From assembly GCF_932526225.1 (NCBI RefSeq), contig NC_064040.1, forward strand, positions 2,053,501 to 2,117,500: 64,000 nt of DNA, in the 5' to 3' direction. Positions 20,004-33,338 of the stretch are shown one piece after another. The translations under genes were made by a program, and so were the position numbers. How positions within the stretch are numbered: the first letter of the stretch is position 1; each line of letters opens with the position of its first letter. The notes beneath the pieces were generated by a model. It saw only the letters and a program-made list of their open reading frames with translations, was not told the DNA's origin and did not search any database. This DNA comes from Nematostella vectensis (Eukaryota > Cnidaria > Anthozoa > Actiniaria > Edwardsiidae).

Positions 20004-23000
20004 TATCGACAAAATCCGCAATACTGTCTACGCTGACTAAGTATAGCTGTATTTCACTTTAACCCTTTCACTCCTGGGTACTTTTGAGCAACATTGTAAG
20101 AAAAACAGACTGAAAACAGAAACCTCCCCCCCTATTTCAAGTCCAACACTACCAGTTAAGCTAAGCTACCGCTGACCCAAGACGGTATGCCTTGAAGTTT
20201 CCAACAATGTACTGCGGTGCCTTTTCTTTGTAGCGACGGCACTGCTACAGCCTGTTGCTTACAACAGTTTTGCTTGTAATTTGCTTAAAAATTACAGCTT
20301 TTTCACATCTGGAGAGTGCCTTAGGACATCATGAAGTTTTTTTGGGCATAATTAATGCTGTGCTTATGGATGTTTGCACGCTGAGGTTGATTCAATGGGA
20401 TAATTCCTTGTCTGGGCTTCACCAAGTGAGGAAGGAATTTTCTGGTGAATGGCCTCATAACTCTCCAATGTGGGCCATCTTTGCTACCCAACCTTATTCA
20501 AAAATTGTTTTCAGGCTTATTCTGGGTTCCTTGGACCTGGAAATGTTTTGTTTGGCTTCGGGGCAAAGAGACTTAAAAAAAAAACTGTTATGATTCTGGG
20601 GGAGGAGATTGCCCGCCTGTCTGTCAAGGTGTTTCCAAGACTCCCATGATGCAGTGCAGGCATGCAAAATAGGCTAACAATGGTGACTCGCTTCTAATGG
20701 AGGTTCTAGCATTGATTATTGTGACTGATTGCTGTAAAATGGGACCTGACGGAGCGCAATAAAGGTATCCATTGGTGACTTGATCTGTGTTTGCTTGTCT
20801 CTATTTGTAGTTCGGAATTTTGTGTCTTTTTTGGTAAGGAATGTTTCTAAGTTTAAGCATTTTATTACGAATTGGTCAGCAATTAAGGTTGATATTTTGA
20901 CAAAAGAGTCGATTCTATTACATTGCTAAGATGGGCTTTTGAAGGTCGTCTATGCCTTGGATGAATCTATGAGTATCCGGGTCTGGTGATGTTTAGTTTG
21001 CATTTTTGACGTTTTGGAGTTGGGCCTATATTTTACAGGCGTCTCAGGGTGTTATGGCAATGAAAGACTTAAAGGGACAGCGTCATGGTACTGCGCATGT
21101 CAGTGTTTATTGTAGGCTTTTAATCGCCTACAAATAGTTGAACTTTTTAAAAGCTGTCAATACCTTGTTAAAATAATATGCAATATTTTATTGAATGCAA
21201 TATTTTATAGAAACTACGTTTATTGACAGTTTGTGGTCATTTTCTTTGAATTTAAGTCCCCCACATGTACCAAAAGCTCATAAGTCAGTATTAGAGTTTA
21301 CTAAATTTCATTGTGTCAGGGTCAGAGAGCTATTGAAAGCACTTACCATGGCACTGCCCCTTTGAATAGCTGTAAAAAAAAAAAAGGGAAGAGAAAATAG
21401 CTGGATGGGGTCTCTGTTGGTTTTGTTTTAGTTTTAGTTTTCTTTTATTATAATTTTTTCTGGGGTGGGGGAAGGGGGAATTCAGCTTAAAATTGCCTGT
21501 GGTCAATTCAACCAACTAAGCAACTAGTACAAAAGATGTTGGTTTTGCAGTCTTTTATTCAATACTTTCAAGGTTATCATGCAATTCTGTAGTTTGACTG
21601 GAAATATATACTTTTTTTCTATTCATTTACAGTTCTATATGTACAGTGTGACCATAGTCATGATTACAATTATTTATAATAATTTTTACCCACTAACAGA
21701 AACCAACTTGACTGCAAAAAACTCACTGTAAAGCATAAGATATTAGGCATTTCTTTCATGTGGCTGTGAGGTTGACCTGTCAACATCTACAGGGGCCACA
21801 CTCAACTCAGAATCATAGGGGTCCATAAAAGCAAGGTGTCGCAGAACCTTTTCCTGCCTTCCTTACTCTCCTTCACCAGGAACACCTGTGCAGCCGACAC
21901 CCTTAGGTGGATGGGGTGCACAGGTGCTTTGGGTGTGGCCCTGAAGATGGCACAGTGACCACAAGATGTACCAGAATGAAATTGTATATACTGTAAAAAC
22001 ATGTGAGTAGAAAACAGTCAATAGCCATGGAGTTTTCAGTGTGTTGTACATGTTATACATGTTTTAGGATTTACCTAATTACTTACAGTATTTTTTTATA
22101 TAGAATTTTTTACTTGTATAATTTAGATGAGTAATACATACTTTTTATAGTATGTTGTAGAACTCGTCTCGTTCCTCCTAAATAACAATCAAAATTATGT
22201 TTGTTATTATCTTCGTGCAAAGGAACCTACAGTAGTTTTTTAATCAGATAATTGTTTTTCCTTCAACACTCCCCTGTTATTTCAACAGCTCTCCCTTGAG
22301 TTTGCTTGTCTTAGAAATAGACCTTGTTTGATAAACAAAGACATGTTACCCACTTATTCAATAATAGGTAACAACTGCAATATTGTACTGTATGAAAAGA
22401 GTGCCCCTCCCCCTTCTAATGTTGACATCAGTAAATCTAGCAAGCTCATTTTGCTAGATGTATGATGTATACCAGGCTTGTATCCTCCAGGTCCATTTCC
22501 ATACTCCGTGAAGACTTCTGAAACCATCTTGGATGCCATTACGGAATTGACCCGGAGACCCGGAGAAAAATTCACGAGGGGGAGGGCCAGTCAACACTCC
22601 TCTCCCCAAAGTCAGACGGTTGTTTGGATGGTCTGTTTTTTTTTTTTTTTTTTCTTATTTTTCCGAAAACTACGCAGGAGTGAGAGGGGTTAAGCACTAC
22701 GAAAAAAAAAATTGAATAGAAAAAAAAAAAAAAAAGAAAAAGAAAAAAGGCCATTGGCATAGGATCGAACCCGACCTGAAAAACAAAACGGAAACCATAC
22801 ATACGGATTACCCAATCGGTATGGCAGCACAAGGCTTTTACGGAAGGCTGTAAAGAACCCGAAGGCCCCAAGCACCGATATTTCCGGCGAATATGCTGTA
22901 CAACACTCTTGCAAGGTATTCCGACCCGCGCATTAATGGGGAGGACAATAACCAGGATCCCAGGCCTGTAATACGGTTACGCCACGCACAGCTCGCTGAG

Positions 23001-23336
23001 ATAGAGGATGAAAAAAATACAGGTCTATTTGGGCGTCTTGAGTCCCTTGGGGGCTCGCTATGTCGGCGCGTGGCATCGTAACGCACGGGCGCATTGTCTT
23101 TTATCGTGTACAGGACATCAAACAAGCGAAGAAAGAAAAACGTTTTTTTTTTTGGGAACCGTTTTTTTATATCATGCAAAAAGCGAAAATAAATAGAAAT
23201 AAATAAAGTGCGATTTGGCGATTCTGTTTTTCTTTGTAGAGCTTATTAAGCTATTCACCGGCCTAAATATTCATAAAAGAAAATAAAAAATGCAATGAAG
23301 GACGTAAGGGGGAGAGGTTTGTAAAATCGCATAGAA
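20004..23336 (+). repeat. Tandem unit 7 (subtype A, 3,333 bp)
   Basis: CAGAATC with a 12-A run. Indistinguishable from unit 2 at every diagnostic site checked. The TTAA-bounded element is 20059-22693. Confidence 0.95.
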
Positions 23337-26300
23337 TATCGACAAAATCCGCAATACTGTCTACGCTGACTAAGTATAGCTGTATTTCACTTTAACCCTT
23401 TCACTCCTGGGTACTTTTGAGCAACATTGTAAGAAAAACAGACTGAAAACAGAAACCTCCCCCCCTATTTCAAGTCCAACACTACCAGTTAAGCTAAGCT
23501 ACCGCTGACCCAAGACGGTATGCCTTGAAGTTTCCAACAATGTACTGCGGTGCCTTTTCTTTGTAGCGACGGCACTGCTACAGCCTGTTGCTTACAACAG
23601 TTTTGCTTGTAATTTGCTTAAAAATTACAGCTTTTTCACATCTGGAGAGTGCCTTAGGACATCATGAAGTTTTTTTGGGCATAATTAATGCTGTGCTTAT
23701 GGATGTTTGCACGCTGAGGTTGATTCAATGGGATAATTCCTTGTCTGGGCTTCACCAAGTGAGGAAGGAATTTTCTGGTGAATGGCCTCATAACTCTCCA
23801 ATGTGGGCCATCTTTGCTACCCAACCTTATTCAAAAATTGTTTTCAGGCTTATTCTGGGTTCCTTGGACCTGGAAATGTTTTGTTTGGCTTCGGGGCAAA
23901 GAGACTTAAAAAAAAAACTGTTATGATTCTGGGGGAGGAGATTGCCCGCCTGTCTGTCAAGGTGTTTCCAAGACTCCCATGATGCAGTGCAGGCATGCAA
24001 AATAGGCTAACAATGGTGACTCGCTTCTAATGGAGGTTCTAGCATTGATTATTGTGACTGATTGCTGTAAAATGGGACCTGACGGAGCGCAATAAAGGTA
24101 TCCATTGGTGACTTGATCTGTGTTTGCTTGTCTCTATTTGTAGTTCGGAATTTTGTGTCTTTTTTGGTAAGGAATGTTTCTAAGTTTAAGCATTTTATTA
24201 CGAATTGGTCAGCAATTAAGGTTGATATTTTGACAAAAGAGTCGATTCTATTACATTGCTAAGATGGGCTTTTGAAGGTCGTCTATGCCTTGGATGAATC
24301 TATGAGTATCCGGGTCTGGTGATGTTTAGTTTGCATTTTTGACGTTTTGGAGTTGGGCCTATATTTTACAGGCGTCTCAGGGTGTTATGGCAATGAAAGA
24401 CTTAAAGGGACAGCGTCATGGTACTGCGCATGTCAGTGTTTATTGTAGGCTTTTAATCGCCTACAAATAGTTGAACTTTTTAAAAGCTGTCAATACCTTG
24501 TTAAAATAATATGCAATATTTTATTGAATGCAATATTTTATAGAAACTACGTTTATTGACAGTTTGTGGTCATTTTCTTTGAATTTAAGTCCCCCACATG
24601 TACCAAAAGCTCATAAGTCAGTATTAGAGTTTACTAAATTTCATTGTGTCAGGGTCAGAGAGCTATTGAAAGCACTTACCATGGCACTGCCCCTTTGAAT
24701 AGCTGTAAAAAAAAAAAAGGGAAGAGAAAATAGCTGGATGGGGTCTCTGTTGGTTTTGTTTTAGTTTTAGTTTTCTTTTATTATAATTTTTTCTGGGGTG
24801 GGGGAAGGGGGAATTCAGCTTAAAATTGCCTGTGGTCAATTCAACCAACTAAGCAACTAGTACAAAAGATGTTGGTTTTGCAGTCTTTTATTCAATACTT
24901 TCAAGGTTATCATGCAATTCTGTAGTTTGACTGGAAATATATACTTTTTTTCTATTCATTTACAGTTCTATATGTACAGTGTGACCATAGTCATGATTAC
25001 AATTATTTATAATAATTTTTACCCACTAACAGAAACCAACTTGACTGCAAAAAACTCACTGTAAAGCATAAGATATTAGGCATTTCTTTCATGTGGCTGT
25101 GAGGTTGACCTGTCAACATCTACAGGGGCCACACTCAACTCGGAATCATAGGGGTCCATAAAAGCAAGGTGTCGCAGAACCTTTTCCTGCCTTCCTTAAT
25201 CTCCTTCACCAGGAACACCTGTGCAGCCGACACCCTTAGGTGGATGGGGTGCACAGGTGCTTTGGGTGTGGCCCTGAAGATGGCACAGTGACCACAAGAT
25301 GTACCAGAATGAAATTGTATATACTGTAAAAACATGTGAGTAGAAAACAGTCAATAGCCATGGAGTTTTCAGTGTGTTGTACATGTTATACATGTTTTAG
25401 GATTTACCTAATTACTTACAGTATTTTTTTATATAGAATTTTTTACTTGTATAATTTAGATGAGTAATACATACTTTTTATAGTATGTTGTAGAACTCGT
25501 CTCGTTCCTCCTAAATAACAATCAAAATTATGTTTGTTATTATCTTCGTGCAAAGGAACCTACAGTAGTTTTTTAATCAGATAATTGTTTTTCCTTCAAC
25601 ACTCCCCTGTTATTTCAACAGCTCTCCCTTGAGTTTGCTTGTCTTAGAAATAGACCTTGTTTGATAAACAAAGACATGTTACCCACTTATTCAATAATAG
25701 GTAACAACTGCAATATTGTACTGTATGAAAAGAGTGCCCCTCCCCCTTCTAATGTTGACATCAGTAAATCTAGCAAGCTCATTTTGCTAGATGTATGATG
25801 TATACCAGGCTTGTATCCTCCAGGTCCATTTCCATACTCCGTGAAGACTTCTGAAACCATCTTGGATGCCATTACGGAATTGACCCGGAGACCCGGAGAA
25901 AAATTCACGAGGGGGAGGGCCAGTCAACACTCCTCTCCCCAAAGTCAGACGGTTGTTTGGATGGTCTGTTTTTTTTTTTTTTTTTTCTTATTTTTCCGAA
26001 AACTACGCAGGAGTGAGAGGGGTTAAGCACTACGAAAAAAAAAATTGAATAGAAAAAAAAAAAAAAAAGAAAAAGAAAAAAGGCCATTGGCATAGGATCG
26101 AACCCGACCTGAAAAACAAAACGGAAACCATACATACGGATTACCCAATCGGTATGGCAGCACAAGGCTTTTACGGAAGGCTGTAAAGAACCCGAAGGCC
26201 CCAAGCACCGATATTTCCGGCGAATATGCTGTACAACACTCTTGCAAGGTATTCCGACCCGCGCATTAATGGGGAGGACAATAACCAGGATCCCAGGCCT

Positions 26301-26669
26301 GTAATACGGTTACGCCACGCACAGCTCGCTGAGATAGAGGATGAAAAAAATACAGGTCTATTTGGGCGTCTTGAGTCCCTTGGGGGCTCGCTATGTCGGC
26401 GCGTGGCATCGTAACGCACGGGCGCATTGTCTTTTATCGTGTACAGGACATCAAACAAGCGAAGAAAGAAAAACGTTTTTTTTTTTGGGAACCGTTTTTT
26501 TATATCATGCAAAAAGCGAAAATAAATAGAAATAAATAAAGTGCGATTTGGCGATTCTGTTTTTCTTTGTAGAGCTTATTAAGCTATTCACCGGCCTAAA
26601 TATTCATAAAAGAAAATAAAAAATGCAATGAAGGACGTAAGGGGGAGAGGTTTGTAAAATCGCATAGAA
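23337..26669 (+). repeat. Tandem unit 8 (subtype C, 3,333 bp)
   Basis: CGGAATC plus CTTAATCTCC near 25197 and a 12-A run, matching unit 3. The TTAA-bounded element is 23392-26026. Confidence 0.95.
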
Positions 26670-29600
26670 TATCGACAAAATCCGCAATACTGTCTACGCT
26701 GACTAAGTATAGCTGTATTTCACTTTAACCCTTTCACTCCTGGGTACTTTTGAGCAACATTGTAAGAAAAACAGACTGAAAACAGAAACCTCCCCCCCTA
26801 TTTCAAGTCCAACACTACCAGTTAAGCTAAGCTACCGCTGACCCAAGACGGTATGCCTTGAAGTTTCCAACAATGTACTGCGGTGCCTTTTCTTTGTAGC
26901 GACGGCACTGCTACAGCCTGTTGCTTACAACAGTTTTGCTTGTAATTTGCTTAAAAATTACAGCTTTTTCACATCTGGAGAGTGCCTTAGGACATCATGA
27001 AGTTTTTTTGGGCATAATTAATGCTGTGCTTATGGATGTTTGCACGCTGAGGTTGATTCAATGGGATAATTCCTTGTCTGGGCTTCACCAAGTGAGGAAG
27101 GAATTTTCTGGTGAATGGCCTCATAACTCTCCAATGTGGGCCATCTTTGCTACCCAACCTTATTCAAAAATTGTTTTAAGGCTTATTCTGGGTTCCTTGG
27201 ACCTGGAAATGTTTTGTTTGGCTTCGGGGCAAAGAGACTTAAAAAAAAAAACTGTTATGATTCTGGGGGAGAGATTGCCCGCCTGTCTGTCAAGGTGTTT
27301 CCAAGACTCCCATGATGCAGTGCAGGCATGCAAAATAGGCTAACAATGGTGACTCGCTTCTAATGGAGGTTCTAGCATTGATTATTGTGACTGATTGCTG
27401 TAAAATGGGACCTGACGGAGCGCAATAAAGGTATCCATTGGTGACTTGATCTGTGTTTGCTTGTCTCTATTTGTAGTTCGGAATTTTGTGTCTTTTTTGG
27501 TAAGGAATGTTTCTAAGTTTAAGCATTTTATTACGAATTGGTCAGCAATTAAGGTTGATATTTTGACAAAAGAGTCGATTCTATTACATTGCTAAGATGG
27601 GCTTTTGAAGGTCGTCTATGCCTTGGATGAATCTATGAGTATCCGGGTCTGGTGATGTTTAGTTTGCATTTTTGACGTTTTGGAGTTGGGCCTATATTTT
27701 ACAGGCGTCTCAGGGTGTTATGGCAATGAAAGACTTAAAGGGACAGCGTCATGGTACTGCGCATGTCAGTGTTTATTGTAGGCTTTTAATCGCCTACAAA
27801 TAGTTGAACTTTTTAAAAGCTGTCAATACCTTGTTAAAATAATATGCAATATTTTATTGAATGCAATATTTTATAGAAACTACGTTTATTGACAGTTTGT
27901 GGTCATTTTCTTTGAATTTAAGTCCCCCACATGTACCAAAAGCTCATAAGTCAGTATTAGAGTTTACTAAATTTCATTGTGTCAGGGTCAGAGAGCTATT
28001 GAAAGCACTTACCATGGCACTGCCCCTTTGAATAGCTGTAAAAAAAAAAAAAAAGGGAAGAGAAAATAGCTGGATGGGGTCTCTGTTGGTTTTGTTTTAG
28101 TTTTAGTTTTCTTTTATTATAATTTTTTCTGGGGTGGGGGAAGGGGGAATTCAGCTTAAAATTGCCTGTGGTCAATTCAACCAACTAAGCAACTAGTACA
28201 AAAGATGTTGGTTTTGCAGTCTTTTATTCAATACTTTCAAGGTTATCATGCAATTCTGTAGTTTGACTGGAAATATATACTTTTTTTCTATTCATTTACA
28301 GTTCTATATGTACAGTGTGACCATAGTCATGATTACAATTATTTATAATAATTTTTACCCACTAACAGAAACCAACTTGACTGCAAAAAACTCACTGTAA
28401 AGCATAAGATATTAGGCATTTCTTTCATGTGGCTGTGAGGTTGACCTGTCAACATCTACAGGGGCCACACTCAACTCGGAATCATAGGGGTCCATAAAAG
28501 CAAGGTGTCGCAGAACCTTTTCCTGCCTTCCTTACTCTCCTTCACCAGGAACACCTGTGCAGCCGACACCCTTAGGTGGATGGGGTGCACAGGTGCTTTG
28601 GGTGTGGCCCTGAAGATGGCACAGTGACCACAAGATGTACCAGAATGAAATTGTATATACTGTAAAAACATGTGAGTAGAAAACAGTCAATAGCCATGGA
28701 GTTTTCAGTGTGTTGTACATGTTATACATGTTTTAGGATTTACCTAATTACTTACAGTATTTTTTTAAATAGAATTTTTTACTTGTATAATTTAGATGAG
28801 TAATACATACTTTTTATAGTATGTTGTAGAACTCGTCTCGTTCCTCCTAAATAACAATCAAAATTATGTTTGTTATTATCTTCGTGCAAAGGAACCTACA
28901 GTAGTTTTTTAATCAGATAATTGTTTTTCCTTCAACACTCCCCTGTTATTTCAACAGCTCTCCCTTGAGTTTGCTTGTCTTAGAAATAGACCTTGTTTGA
29001 TAAACAAAGACATGTTACCCACTTATTCAATAATAGGTAACAACTGCAATATTGTACTGTATGAAAAGAGTGCCCCTCCCCCTTCTAATGTTGACATCAG
29101 TAAATCTAGCAAGCTCATTTTGCTAGATGTATGATGTATACCAGGCTTGTATCCTCCAGGTCCATTTCCATACTCCGTGAAGACTTCTGAAACCATCTTG
29201 GATGCCATTACGGAATTGACCCGGAGACCCGGAGAAAAATTCACGAGGGGGAGGGCCAGTCAACACTCCTCTCCCCAAAGTCAGACGGTTGTTTGGATGG
29301 TCTGTTTTTTTTTTTTTTTTCTTATTTTTCCGAAAACTACGCAGGAGTGAGAGGGGTTAAGCACTACGAAAAAAAAAATTGAATAGAAAAAAAAAAAAAA
29401 AAAGAAAAAGAAAAAAGGCCATTGGCATAGGATCGAACCCGACCTGAAAAACAAAACGGAAACCATACATACGGATTACCCAATCGGTATGGCAGCACAA
29501 GGCTTTTACGGAAGGCTGTAAAGAACCCGAAGGCCCCAAGCACCGATATTTCCGGCGAATATGCTGTACAACACTCTTGCAAGGTATTCCGACCCGCGCA

Positions 29601-30004
29601 TTAATGGGGAGGGCAATAACCAGGATCCCAGGCCTGTAATACGGTTACGCCACGCACAGCTCGCTGAGATAGAGGATGAAAAAAATACAGGTCTATTTGG
29701 GCGTCTTGAGTCCCTTGGGGGCTCGCTATGTCGGCGCGTGGCATCGTAACGCACGGGCGCATTGTCTTTTATCGTGTACAGGACATCAAACAAGCGAAGA
29801 AAGAAAAACGTTTTTTTTTTTGGGAACCGTTTTTTTATATCATGCAAAAAGCGAAAATAAATAGAAATAAATAAAGTGCGATTTGGCGATTCTGTTTTTC
29901 TTTGTAGAGCTTATTAAGCTATTCACCGGCCTAAATATTCATAAAAGAAAATAAAAAATGCAATGAAGGACGTAAGGGGGAGAGGTTTGTAAAATCGCAT
30001 AGAA
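26670..30004 (+). repeat. Tandem unit 9 (subtype D, 3,335 bp)
   Basis: TTTTAAG at 27178, AAATAG near 28768 and GGGCAAT near 29613 as in unit 4. A G is missing from the GGGGGAGGAG motif near 27270, which is unique to this copy. The T-tract is only 16 long. The TTAA-bounded element is 26725-29360. Confidence 0.95.
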
Positions 30005-33000
30005 TATCGACAAAATCCGCAATACTGTCTACGCTGACTAAGTATAGCTGTATTTCACTTTAACCCTTTCACTCCTGGGTACTTTTGAGCAACATTGTAA
30101 GAAAAACAGACTGAAAACAGAAACCTCCCCCCCTATTTCAAGTCCAACACTACCAGTTAAGCTAAGCTACCGCTGACCCAAGACGGTATGCCTTGAAGTT
30201 TCCAACAATGTACTGCGGTGCCTTTTCTTTGTAGCGACGGCACTGCTACAGCCTGTTGCTTACAACAGTTTTGCTTGTAATTTGCTTAAAAATTACAGCT
30301 TTTTCACATCTGGAGAGTGCCTTAGGACATCATGAAGTTTTTTTGGGCATAATTAATGCTGTGCTTATGGATGTTTGCACGCTGAGGTTGATTCAATGGG
30401 ATAATTCCTTGTCTGGGCTTCACCAAGTGAGGAAGGAATTTTCTGGTGAATGGCCTCATAACTCTCCAATGTGGGCCATCTTTGCTACCCAACCTTATTC
30501 AAAAATTGTTTTCAGGCTTATTCTGGGTTCCTTGGACCTGGAAATGTTTTGTTTGGCTTCGGGGCAAAGAGACTTAAAAAAAAAACTGTTATGATTCTGG
30601 GGGAGGAGATTGCCCGCCTGTCTGTCAAGGTGTTTCCAAGACTCCCATGATGCAGTGCAGGCATGCAAAATAGGCTAACAATGGTGACTCGCTTCTAATG
30701 GAGGTTCTAGCATTGATTATTGTGACTGATTGCTGTAAAATGGGACCTGACGGAGCGCAATAAAGGTATCCATTGGTGACTTGATCTGTGTTTGCTTGTC
30801 TCTATTTGTAGTTCGGAATTTTGTGTCTTTTTTGGTAAGGAATGTTTCTAAGTTTAAGCATTTTATTACGAATTGGTCAGCAATTAAGGTTGATATTTTG
30901 ACAAAAGAGTCGATTCTATTACATTGCTAAGATGGGCTTTTGAAGGTCGTCTATGCCTTGGATGAATCTATGAGTATCCGGGTCTGGTGATGTTTAGTTT
31001 GCATTTTTGACGTTTTGGAGTTGGGCCTATATTTTACAGGCGTCTCAGGGTGTTATGGCAATGAAAGGCTTAAAGGGACAGCGTCATGGTACTGCGCATG
31101 TCAGTGTTTATTGTAGGCTTTTAATCGCCTACAAATAGTTGAACTTTTTAAAAGCTGTCAATACCTTGTTAAAATAATATGCAATATTTTATTGAATGCA
31201 ATATTTTATAGAAACTACGTTTATTGACAGTTTGTGGTCATTTTCTTTGAATTTAAGTCCCCCACATGTACCAAAAGCTCATAAGTCAGTATTAGAGTTT
31301 ACTAAATTTCATTGTGTCAGGGTCAGAGAGCTATTGAAAGCACTTACCATGGCACTGCCCCTTTGAATAGCTGTAAAAAAAAAAAAAGGGAAGAGAAAAT
31401 AGCTGGATGGGGTCTCTGTTGGTTTTGTTTTAGTTTTAGTTTTCTTTTATTATAATTTTTTCTGGGGTGGGGGAAGGGGGAATTCAGCTTAAAATTGCCT
31501 GTGGTCAATTCAACCAACTAAGCAACTAGTACAAAAGATGTTGGTTTTGCAGTCTTTTATTCAATACTTTCAAGGTTATCATGCAATTCTGTAGTTTGAC
31601 TGGAAATATATACTTTTTTTCTATTCATTTACAGTTCTATATGTACAGTGTGACCATAGTCATGATTACAATTATTTATAATAATTTTTACCCACTAACA
31701 GAAACCAACTTGACTGCAAAAAACTCACTGTAAAGCATAAGATATTAGGCATTTCTTTCATGTGGCTGTGAGGTTGACCTGTCAACATCTACAGGGGCCA
31801 CACTCAACTCGGAATCATAGGGGTCCATAAAAGCAAGGTGTCGCAGAACCTTTTCCTGCCTTCCTTACTCTCCTTCACCAGGAACACCTGTGCAGCCGAC
31901 ACCCTTAGGTGGATGGGGTGCACAGGTGCTTTGGGTGTGGCCCTGAAGATGGCACAGTGACCACAAGATGTACCAGAATGAAATTGTATATACTGTAAAA
32001 ACATGTGAGTAGAAAACAGTCAATAGCCATGGAGTTTTCAGTGTGTTGTACATGTTATACATGTTTTAGGATTTACCTAATTACTTACAGTATTTTTTTA
32101 AATAGAATTTTTTACTTGTATAATTTAGATGAGTAATACATACTTTTTATAGTATGTTGTAGAACTCGTCTCGTTCCTCCTAAATAACAATCAAAATTAT
32201 GTTTGTTATTATCTTCGTGCAAAGGAACCTACAGTAGTTTTTTAATCAGATAATTGTTTTTCCTTCAACACTCCCCTGTTATTTCAACAGCTCTCCCTTG
32301 AGTTTGCTTGTCTTAGAAATAGACCTTGTTTGATAAACAAAGACATGTTACCCACTTATTCAATAATAGGTAACAACTGCAATATTGTACTGTATGAAAA
32401 GAGTGCCCCTCCCCCTTCTAATGTTGACATCAGTAAATCTAGCAAGCTCATTTTGCTAGATGTATGATGTATACCAGGCTTGTATCCTCCAGGTCCATTT
32501 CCATACTCCGTGAAGACTTCTGAAACCATCTTGGATGCCATTACGGAATTGACCCGGAGACCCGGAGAAAAATTCACGAGGGGGAGGGCCAGTCAACACT
32601 CCTCTCCCCAAAGTCAGACGGTTGTTTGGATGGTCTGTTTTTTTTTTTTTTTTTCTTATTTTTCCGAAAACTACGCAGGAGTGAGAGGGGTTAAGCACTA
32701 CGAAAAAAAAAATTGAATAGAAAAAAAAAAAAAAAAAGAAAAAGAAAAAAGGCCATTGGCATAGGATCGAACCCGACCTGAAAAACAAAACGGAAACCAT
32801 ACATACGGATTACCCAATCGGTATGGCAGCACAAGGCTTTTACGGAAGGCTGTAAAGAACCCGAAGGCCCCAAGCACCGATATTTCCGGCGAATATGCTG
32901 TACAACACTCTTGCAAGGTATTCCGACCCGCGCATTAATGGGGAGGACAATAACCAGGATCCCAGGCCTGTAATACGGTTACGCCACGCACAGCTCGCTG

Positions 33001-33338
33001 AGATAGAGGATGAAAAAAATACAGGTCTATTTGGGCGTCTTGAGTCCCTTGGGGGCTCGCTATGTCGGCGCGTGGCATCGTAACGCACGGGCGCATTGTC
33101 TTTTATCGTGTACAGGACATCAAACAAGCGAAGAAAGAAAAACGTTTTTTTTTTTGGGAACCGTTTTTTTATATCATGCAAAAAGCGAAAATAAATAGAA
33201 ATAAATAAAGTGCGATTTGGCGATTCTGTTTTTCTTTGTAGAGCTTATTAAGCTATTCACCGGCCTAAATATTCATAAAAGAAAATAAAAAATGCAATGA
33301 AGGACGTAAGGGGGAGAGGTTTGTAAAATCGCATAGAA
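30005..33338 (+). repeat. Tandem unit 10 (subtype E, 3,334 bp)
   Basis: AAAGGCT at 31068 plus AAATAG near 32100, matching unit 5. The TTAA-bounded element is 30060-32694. Confidence 0.95.

Larger units (their letters stand above)
16670..33338 (+). repeat. Higher-order block 2 (units 6-10, subtypes A A C D E)
   Basis: This block is exactly as long as block 1 (16,669 bp) and carries the same subtype order: CAGAATC in units 6 and 7, CTTAATCTCC in unit 8, TTTTAAG (27178) with AAATAG and GGGCAAT in unit 9, and AAAGGCT (31068) in unit 10. The A-run lengths 13, 12, 12, 15, 13 match block 1 except for one base. Differences from block 1 are few: unit 6 lacks the two T variants of unit 1, and unit 9 has lost one base in the GGGGGAGGAG motif near 27270. 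Confidence 0.85.
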
